In this document: piece after piece, positions 62,501 to 64,000 of the stretch
Position numbering within the stretch: the stretch's first letter is position 1
Layout of the letters: the number at the start of each line of letters is the position of its first letter
Assembly: GCA_024036415.1 (NCBI GenBank)
Contig: JAMWET010000806.1
Span: 49,540 to 113,539 of the forward strand
Source of the DNA: Prochilodus magdalenae
Lineage: Eukaryota > Chordata > Actinopteri > Characiformes > Prochilodontidae
DNA: 64,000 nt
Direction: 5' to 3'
Program-made: the position numbers and the translations under genes
The notes under the pieces: generated by a model
What the model was told of the DNA's origin: nothing
Database searches by the model: none
What the model saw: the letters and a program-made list of their open reading frames with translations, nothing else

Positions 62501-64000
62501 TTACAATGTCAAATTAGTGAACTAAACACACCAGCTTCAAGCTGTCAGCTTTATATAGTGTTCCTAGATGGACACTGTGTTTTAACAATCATTTATATAG
62601 CGCTCATAATAGAAAACACAACACCATGCCACTGACTCTGGTGTTTCACCCCTGGCACTGGGAAGCACTCGGAAGCATGGCCATAGCAGAAGAAGCTACC
62701 GCGCACAACTAGCTCATACATGGCGTAAGTAAATACTTCTGCAGCACATCCGGCCGCCGGCCCCCCCCGGTCCAGGCAGATTATCCCCCAGGAGTGTGGA
62801 GCTTTGGTGAAGTGATCCTCCAGGTTAGTGATGCGCAAGCAGGTCTACCACACAAGTTCAGACAAGACTGGTACCGTGCTCTGTGATTTATCCACCTGAT
62901 TAAAAGGTTTTAAAGTTGTTTCCCTGAGGGATTAATACTCAGTGGAACTAACTCACCTTGAATATTAGTACTGTAGGGGTCACTGACATGAATTTGAAGG
63001 ATCTAGCACTGTGTACATGACCTGAAACAAAAACAAATGAAAGACCACATATCCATCCAGTGTCACACGACAGACATTTTAAAAAAGAATTTTCCAGGAT
63101 CAGAAACAATTTCATGGACATGGCTTCAAGCTAACTACGTCCTCACTCTTTTTCAAATTTAGCAGGATGACAGCTCGTCTCACAAGAGGGCATTAGCTTT
63201 TCAAAGTAGAGCTTTTAGAGGAATTGCAAAATACAACAATAGTCCGATATTAAGCCCACTGGCTTTACAACACTATAACGTATTTAGAACCTTATAGACC
63301 CGCAGCAGAACGTTAACGTTTCTTTCTATTCTAATTGATACAGGTAGCCAGTGGAGCTCTGTTCAGAACAGAGAATATGGAACAGGATTTAAACGTCGTG
63401 CTAGGGAATCCGTTACTGAGCAAACTATTTCAGGTATATTTGGTCAGATTGGTCATGCTTTATAACAACAAAAAACCTAATATGACTCTCATAGGGCATA
63501 TTTCCTATCATGTACTGCTTTTATGGTGTACACTTGATCAACATTTTTTTCAACACTAACCCTATAGGACAGCTCTCTAAATATCTTAGTTCAGTGCGCT
63601 TGCATTCCCAAAATGTGTAAATGTCAGTAAGAACCTAAAATAAAAGTTATCTAACATATGCAAACAGAAACTGGCTATATACTTAAACAGCAACCGTTGC
63701 CAAACAGAAATATGTGTGAAGGGTGCTTACAGATGAGTATCTCACCATCAATGACCCACTCATGTGCATTTTTTCCAAGAGATGTTCCAAAAAAAAGCTT
63801 TTGCTGTGGGCGTGAACCTCTCCCTCTGTAGACGGCTCTATACAGAAAATAGCGTTTCTTCACAGATGACATCATCGCTGAGCTGCAGAGAGCGGGTAGG
63901 GATCTGAGGGAAAGTCCTGGTGCAGTTGTGTAAGCAAATAATAGCGGGTTTTTTTTACGGCCTCCAGGAACCCCAAAATCTGCAGAGCGCTCAATCGCAT
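35270..64000 (-). CDS. lamb4: laminin subunit beta (lamb4-like), 30 exons, N-terminus beyond window
   Basis: A secreted basement-membrane protein whose C-terminal coiled coil joins an alpha and a gamma chain to form a laminin trimer. Minus-strand exons run from an LN-domain exon cut by the window edge to a TAA at 35270. Exons 6-30 (59518-35270) total 4331 nt with consistent phases and encode 1442 residues. They contain Cys-rich LE repeats, an L4/IV-B globule, more LE repeats, a coiled coil interrupted by the Cys-rich beta-knob, and the terminal YNNCQ, whose Cys is expected to bond to the gamma chain. The paralogue call rests on WTGPGFARV and GAGL in the L4 domain and IHDGA at its end, closer to LAMB4 than to LAMB1 or LAMB2 as I remember them. 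A lamb2-like fish paralogue is not excluded. Exons 1-5 carry many indels (see findings). Confidence 0.9.
35900..36170 (+). mobile_element. Rex1-like LINE 3' remnant in laminin intron 29
   Basis: Plus-strand reading [20 protein letters not shown], then [18 protein letters not shown], matching the ORF2 end of the LINE at 20430, with stops. Opposite in orientation to the gene. Confidence 0.7.
36413..36572 (-). CDS. lamb4: laminin beta exon 29: coiled coil
   Basis: Acceptor atcag|GAAATG; donor [30 protein letters not shown], then [20 protein letters not shown]. Confidence 0.93.
36668..36844 (-). CDS. lamb4: laminin beta exon 28: coiled coil
   Basis: Acceptor accag|GTGGAT; donor AAG|GTTTGT; 59 codons. 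[19 protein letters not shown], then [19 protein letters not shown]. Confidence 0.93.
37253..37394 (-). CDS. lamb4: laminin beta exon 27: coiled coil
   Basis: Acceptor tttag|GACGCA; donor [29 protein letters not shown], then [20 protein letters not shown]. Confidence 0.93.
38083..38290 (-). CDS. lamb4: laminin beta exon 26: coiled coil
   Basis: Acceptor gttcag|CGGAGG; donor [29 protein letters not shown], then [20 protein letters not shown] and [10 protein letters not shown]. Confidence 0.95.
38430..38574 (-). CDS. lamb4: laminin beta exon 25: coiled coil
   Basis: Acceptor gttacag|TTGCAGGAC; donor [30 protein letters not shown], then [16 protein letters not shown]. The TTGCAG offers a second, in-frame acceptor 6 bases on, which would drop LQ. 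Confidence 0.93.
38745..38772. repeat. (AT)n microsatellite
   Basis: Alternating ta/ca-ta units in intron 24. Confidence 0.8.
38809..39313 (+). mobile_element. solo LTR, 505 bp, 5-bp target duplication, laminin intron 24
   Basis: Runs TGTCACGCCTGCTGG ... CCATCCTCACA with TG/CA ends, contains ttcaataaacc (AATAAA) about 60 bp before its end, and is flanked by ATAGT at 38804-38808 and 39314-39318. Antisense to the gene. Probably Ty3/gypsy-like by appearance, but no internal region exists to prove it. Confidence 0.85.
39584..39799 (-). CDS. lamb4: laminin beta exon 24: Cys-rich beta-knob
   Basis: Acceptor tcacag|GTGTGT; donor AAG|GTGCGT; 72 codons, phase 0. [20 protein letters not shown], then GCKDGNG and [10 protein letters not shown]: the small disulfide-rich module that interrupts the coiled coil of laminin beta chains. 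Confidence 0.95.
40110..40265 (-). mobile_element. LINE 3' tail fragment in laminin intron 23
   Basis: gatcaagtcaagtcaagaggcttatattg...gtacacagtggagtgaaattacgttcct is the reverse complement of the tail type seen at 16180-16285. Confidence 0.65.
40333..40562. mobile_element. MITE copy 2 (cgtcgttgtc...ggcagcgac ends), laminin intron 23
   Basis: Shares with 58975-59214 the core gtaacagaaatggcc(t/c)aaa and ttggcctctcctgtaaagttgccatttt, and inverted ends tatatcgtcg(t/c)tgtc and g(g/a)cagcgac. Non-coding. Confidence 0.65.
40760..41007 (-). CDS. lamb4: laminin beta exon 23: coiled coil
   Basis: Acceptor gtgcag|CTCAGC; donor [29 protein letters not shown], then [14 protein letters not shown] and [18 protein letters not shown], strong heptads. 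Confidence 0.92.
41490..41674 (-). CDS. lamb4: laminin beta exon 22: coiled coil
   Basis: Acceptor gcacag|AGCTGA; donor [29 protein letters not shown], then [26 protein letters not shown] and NDT are possible N-glycosylation sites. Confidence 0.92.
42185..42305 (+). repeat. short dispersed repeat with (CATT)n in laminin intron 21
   Basis: cattcattcattcat followed by gcattcattgggcagaaggcagggaacacc and agttcatcacagggt, a fish repeat family I remember as widespread. Confidence 0.55.
42492..42864 (-). CDS. lamb4: laminin beta exon 21: last LE repeat and start of coiled coil
   Basis: Acceptor ttgcag|AGTGTA; donor CTCAG|GTAATG; the largest exon. [20 protein letters not shown], then [18 protein letters not shown] and [10 protein letters not shown], then heptad-type sequence ([16 protein letters not shown]). 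Copied, with an internal deletion, in all four blocks A-D. Confidence 0.95.
43215..43990 (+). mobile_element. degraded Tc1-like transposon in laminin intron 20
   Basis: Left end: cagcacccagttaaaagttt, then ttttctacattgtag and attatgtagtaaacaaaa. Transposase remnants: ttgtttttcaacaagacaatgacccc, then aggctatgtaagggctaactgaccagg and gtgacctggcct. Large internal deletion, many stops; inactive. Confidence 0.75.
44258..44354 (-). CDS. lamb4: laminin beta exon 20: LE repeat of domain III
   Basis: Acceptor tgtag|CTCACC; donor [30 protein letters not shown], then [11 protein letters not shown]. Confidence 0.95.
44482..44696 (-). CDS. lamb4: laminin beta exon 19: LE repeats of domain III
   Basis: Acceptor cacag|GCTGTA; donor [29 protein letters not shown], then [20 protein letters not shown] and NSLGSHCN. 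Copied in blocks A and B. Confidence 0.95.
44886..45110 (-). CDS. lamb4: laminin beta exon 18: LE repeats of domain III
   Basis: Acceptor atcag|GGCCTC; donor [30 protein letters not shown], then [20 protein letters not shown] and [10 protein letters not shown]. Copied in block C. Confidence 0.95.
45284..45447 (-). CDS. lamb4: laminin beta exon 17: LE repeat of domain III
   Basis: Acceptor ctctag|ATGTAT; donor [29 protein letters not shown], then [20 protein letters not shown]. Confidence 0.95.
45536..45767 (-). CDS. lamb4: laminin beta exon 16: LE repeats of domain III
   Basis: Acceptor ttcag|CTTGTG; donor [31 protein letters not shown], then [20 protein letters not shown] and [11 protein letters not shown]. 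Confidence 0.95.
45993..46136 (-). CDS. lamb4: laminin beta exon 15: LE repeat of domain III
   Basis: Acceptor tgtag|CTTGTC; donor [29 protein letters not shown], then [15 protein letters not shown] and YGFGPHGC. Confidence 0.95.
46788..46980 (-). CDS. lamb4: laminin beta exon 14: end of L4/IV-B
   Basis: Acceptor ctttag|CTGGTT; donor [29 protein letters not shown], then [17 protein letters not shown] and IHDGAL. Copied in blocks A, B and C. Confidence 0.95.
47012..47068. repeat. (AG)n-(ACAG)n microsatellite in laminin intron 13
   Basis: AG units 47012-47032, then about nine ACAG units to 47067. The purine tract is shared with blocks A and B just before the exon 14 copies. Confidence 0.95.
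47940..48060 (-). CDS. lamb4: laminin beta exon 13: L4/IV-B globule
   Basis: Acceptor tttacag|ATACAT; donor [28 protein letters not shown], then [10 protein letters not shown]. Source of the exon 13-like pieces in blocks A and B. Confidence 0.95.
48410..48560. other. laminin intron 12 segment duplicated in blocks A and B
   Basis: gtgcctacacta(a)ata..tatctaga(t/a)cacataggag and gtaaa(a/c)agcaaagacagaa match 28775-28860 and, in part, 11940-12015. This is the laminin-side partner that shows intron DNA was copied. Confidence 0.65.
48844..49062. repeat. 30-bp minisatellite, about 7 units, laminin intron 12
   Basis: Unit attaaaaaggtaaagattaa plus cactctctac, almost identical between units (a/g at one site). 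As 30 is a multiple of 3 and the unit lacks stops in one frame on each strand, it creates spurious repeat proteins on both strands. Confidence 0.95.
49498..49572. repeat. 15-bp tandem repeat, 5 perfect units
   Basis: taatcagactggatc repeated exactly five times. Confidence 0.97.
49600..50850. other. laminin intron 12 sequence, nothing recognised
   Basis: No supported exon or repeat border. Confidence 0.45.
50920..51230 (+). pseudogene. DDE-type transposase fragment (Tc1/IS630-like) in laminin intron 12
   Basis: Frame reads [10 protein letters not shown], then WLEMVYD-like [20 protein letters not shown], then [15 protein letters not shown]; after a frame change CDMNEN and PNREERQD. The [11 protein letters not shown] block resembles the end of a fish transposase with a DDE_3-type nuclease, as I remember it. 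The catalytic core is deleted between the Gly/Arg-rich start and this end. Confidence 0.55.
51865..51986 (-). CDS. lamb4: laminin beta exon 12: L4/IV-B globule
   Basis: Acceptor aaacag|TCTACAG; donor [30 protein letters not shown], then [14 protein letters not shown] second AG five bases in would shift the frame, so the first is the coding acceptor. Confidence 0.93.
52392..52553 (-). CDS. lamb4: laminin beta exon 11: L4/IV-B globule
   Basis: Acceptor ctacag|CCTGAC; donor [27 protein letters not shown], then [15 protein letters not shown]. The [13 protein letters not shown] pair is the main pointer to the lamb4 type. Confidence 0.95.
53176..53310 (-). CDS. lamb4: laminin beta exon 10: basic insert in the L4 region
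   Basis: Acceptor gttcag|GGAAGC; donor ACT|GTACGT; 45 codons, phase 0 on both sides. Starts [19 protein letters not shown], then a very Arg/His/Lys/Gln-rich stretch ([18 protein letters not shown]). I know of no counterpart in LAMB1 or LAMB2. Being symmetric it could be skipped without a frameshift. Confidence 0.8.
53480..56250. other. laminin intron 9, nothing coding
   Basis: AT-rich with (AT)n at 54769-54783 and a small palindrome atattaatattataatatatatattataatat near 55000-55030. No exon seen. Confidence 0.5.
56297..56453 (-). CDS. lamb4: laminin beta exon 9: last LE of domain V and start of L4
   Basis: Acceptor cacag|GTGTAG; donor [29 protein letters not shown], then [14 protein letters not shown], the usual entry into the IV-B globule. 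Confidence 0.95.
56497..56562. repeat. (TG)n microsatellite, interrupted
   Basis: TG units 56497-56527 and 56541-56558, followed by AG units, in laminin intron 8. Confidence 0.92.
56894..56973 (-). CDS. lamb4: laminin beta exon 8: LE repeat
   Basis: Acceptor ttcag|CCAGAG; donor [28 protein letters not shown], then FGGAYSN. Confidence 0.95.
58085..58700 (+). mobile_element. L2-like LINE 3' end in laminin intron 7
   Basis: Plus strand: LDYCNAL-like ttagattattgcaatgctctg, then [40 protein letters not shown] and [15 protein letters not shown]. Further on, [18 protein letters not shown] sequence precedes the tail gcgtccttgggtttgtgaaaggcgctatagaagtgtaaac and ATT repeats. Antisense to the gene. 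Confidence 0.85.
58789..58901 (-). CDS. lamb4: laminin beta exon 7: LE repeat
   Basis: Acceptor gacag|CATGCA; donor [26 protein letters not shown], then [17 protein letters not shown]. Enters in phase 1, leaves in phase 0. Confidence 0.93.
58975..59214. mobile_element. MITE copy 1, about 240 bp, laminin intron 6
   Basis: Inverted ends tatcgtcgctgtccaaag and ttttggacagcgacgata; related copy at 40333-40562. No coding capacity. The start-like frames inside it are not genes. Confidence 0.75.
59339..59518 (-). CDS. lamb4: laminin beta exon 6: LE repeat
   Basis: Acceptor tgtag|CATGTG; donor CAGC|GTGAGT. Clean reading: [19 protein letters not shown], then [19 protein letters not shown] and [11 protein letters not shown]. 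This is the first fully open exon of the gene in the window. Confidence 0.95.
60066..60268 (-). CDS. lamb4: laminin beta exon 5: LE repeat, indel-rich
   Basis: Acceptor aatcag|AATGC; donor TTC|GTAAAG. Frames show [35 protein letters not shown] and [14 protein letters not shown] in succession, separated by small insertions. Border phases agree with exons 4 and 6. Confidence 0.7.
60374..60500 (-). CDS. lamb4: laminin beta exon 4: LE repeat, indel-containing
   Basis: Reads [20 protein letters not shown], then DFYHDLPW, then breaks (an extra T and an extra CA) before [12 protein letters not shown] sequence and TCR. The 5' border is unclear, with no AG just upstream. The 3' border is AGAG|GCAAGA, either a GC donor or a misread GT. 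Confidence 0.65.
60520..62640. other. laminin intron 3, nothing recognised
   Basis: No supported exon. Includes a T run at 60637-60648. Confidence 0.45.
62650..62844 (-). CDS. lamb4: laminin beta exon 3: end of LN domain and start of LE repeats, indel-rich
   Basis: Acceptor ggtag|ACCTG; donor GGG|GTGAAA. The 3' half is clean: [20 protein letters not shown]. The 5' half shows LRITNL, then NFTK-, LHTLGDNLLD- and LQKY-like pieces separated by extra single bases and a G/C run (62757-62775). Confidence 0.75.
62957..63021 (-). CDS. lamb4: laminin beta exon 2: LN domain, indel-containing
   Basis: Acceptor tttcag|GTCATG; donor AAG|GTGAGT. Reads VMYTVLDPS, then after a small indel [10 protein letters not shown], a close LN match. 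About 1-2 bases out of frame as printed. Confidence 0.7.
63818..64000 (-). CDS. lamb4: laminin beta exon 1 in window: LN domain, partial, indel-rich
   Basis: Across three frames the minus strand shows IERSADFG, then FPQIP-like, TRSLQL, DDVICEERY and EPSTEGE, the middle of the LN (domain VI) module used for laminin polymerisation. Extra bases (an A run at about 63949-63956, extra TA and AC nearby, extra TT in the RY-SDI part) break the frame. The donor side is GAG|GTTCAC, a weak site. The exon continues beyond the window. Confidence 0.7.

Noticed and set aside
63675..63875. Separate protein reading [14 protein letters not shown] on the minus strand
   Set aside because: It is an out-of-frame reading of the LN-domain exon; the neighbouring frames give EPSTEGE and DDVICEERY.
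35270..64000. The laminin gene as a pseudogene because of frameshifts at 60-64 kb
   Set aside because: 25 consecutive exons are open with consistent phases and a proper stop; damage is confined to one patch with an indel-dominated pattern.
1..64000. tRNA, rRNA or other structured RNA genes
   Set aside because: No cloverleaf with A and B boxes or rRNA-like stretch was noticed by eye; a tRNAscan-SE/Infernal run would settle it.

Overview
The window looks like a gene-poor, repeat-rich stretch of a ray-finned (teleost) fish nuclear genome. The evidence is split eukaryotic exons with GT/AG borders, a vertebrate laminin beta gene, and typical fish transposons: L2- and Rex1/CR1-like LINEs, hAT, Tc1/mariner, PIF/Harbinger-like (ISL2EU) pieces and solo LTRs. 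No species can be named from the sequence. All family names are from memory and reading by eye, with no database search.

The one large host gene lies on the minus strand from beyond position 64000 down to 35270. It encodes a laminin beta chain, most like lamb4. I placed 30 exons. The 25 exons from 59518 down to the stop at 35270 are all open, have usable splice sites and agree in phase; together they give 1442 residues. They cover most of the rod-like LE repeats, the L4/IV-B globule, the second LE block, the coiled coil with its Cys-rich beta-knob, and the C-terminal Cys. The five exons at 60-64 kb (LN domain and first LE repeats) are recognisable but full of one- to few-base indels with little substitution. 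That suggests poor local sequence quality rather than a dead gene. The introns carry two MITE copies, a solo LTR, a degraded Tc1, LINE pieces, a 30-bp minisatellite and a DDE transposase fragment.

The left half (1-35 kb) has no recognised intact multi-exon gene. It runs as follows: an L2-like LINE interrupted by a 2.06-kb hAT element with an 8-bp target duplication (300-4620); a mariner-type MITE and an ISL2EU first exon (5.4-5.9 kb); a Rex1/CR1-like LINE (7.7-9.6 kb); block A (about 9.7-13.8 kb, +); block C (14.15-15.0 kb, +); block D (18.7-20.05 kb, +); a second Rex1-like LINE (20.4-23.4 kb, -); more LINE pieces; block B (27.0-31.3 kb, -); and a solo LTR (33.2-33.7 kb).

Blocks A-D are the most unusual content. 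They are DNA-level copies, introns included, of scattered pieces of the neighbouring laminin gene (exons 13, 14, 18, 19 and 21 in varying sets). All four share the same internal deletion of exon 21, so they descend from one rearranged ancestor. In A and B, which are inverted relative to each other, the laminin pieces lie next to an intact 55-codon reading frame. It encodes a small acidic protein with three (E/K)PM(E/D)(I/V)D motifs at an exact 12-residue spacing. I do not recognise this protein. It is kept open in both copies although its sequence differs more than its flanks do, and it is the best candidate for something undescribed here.
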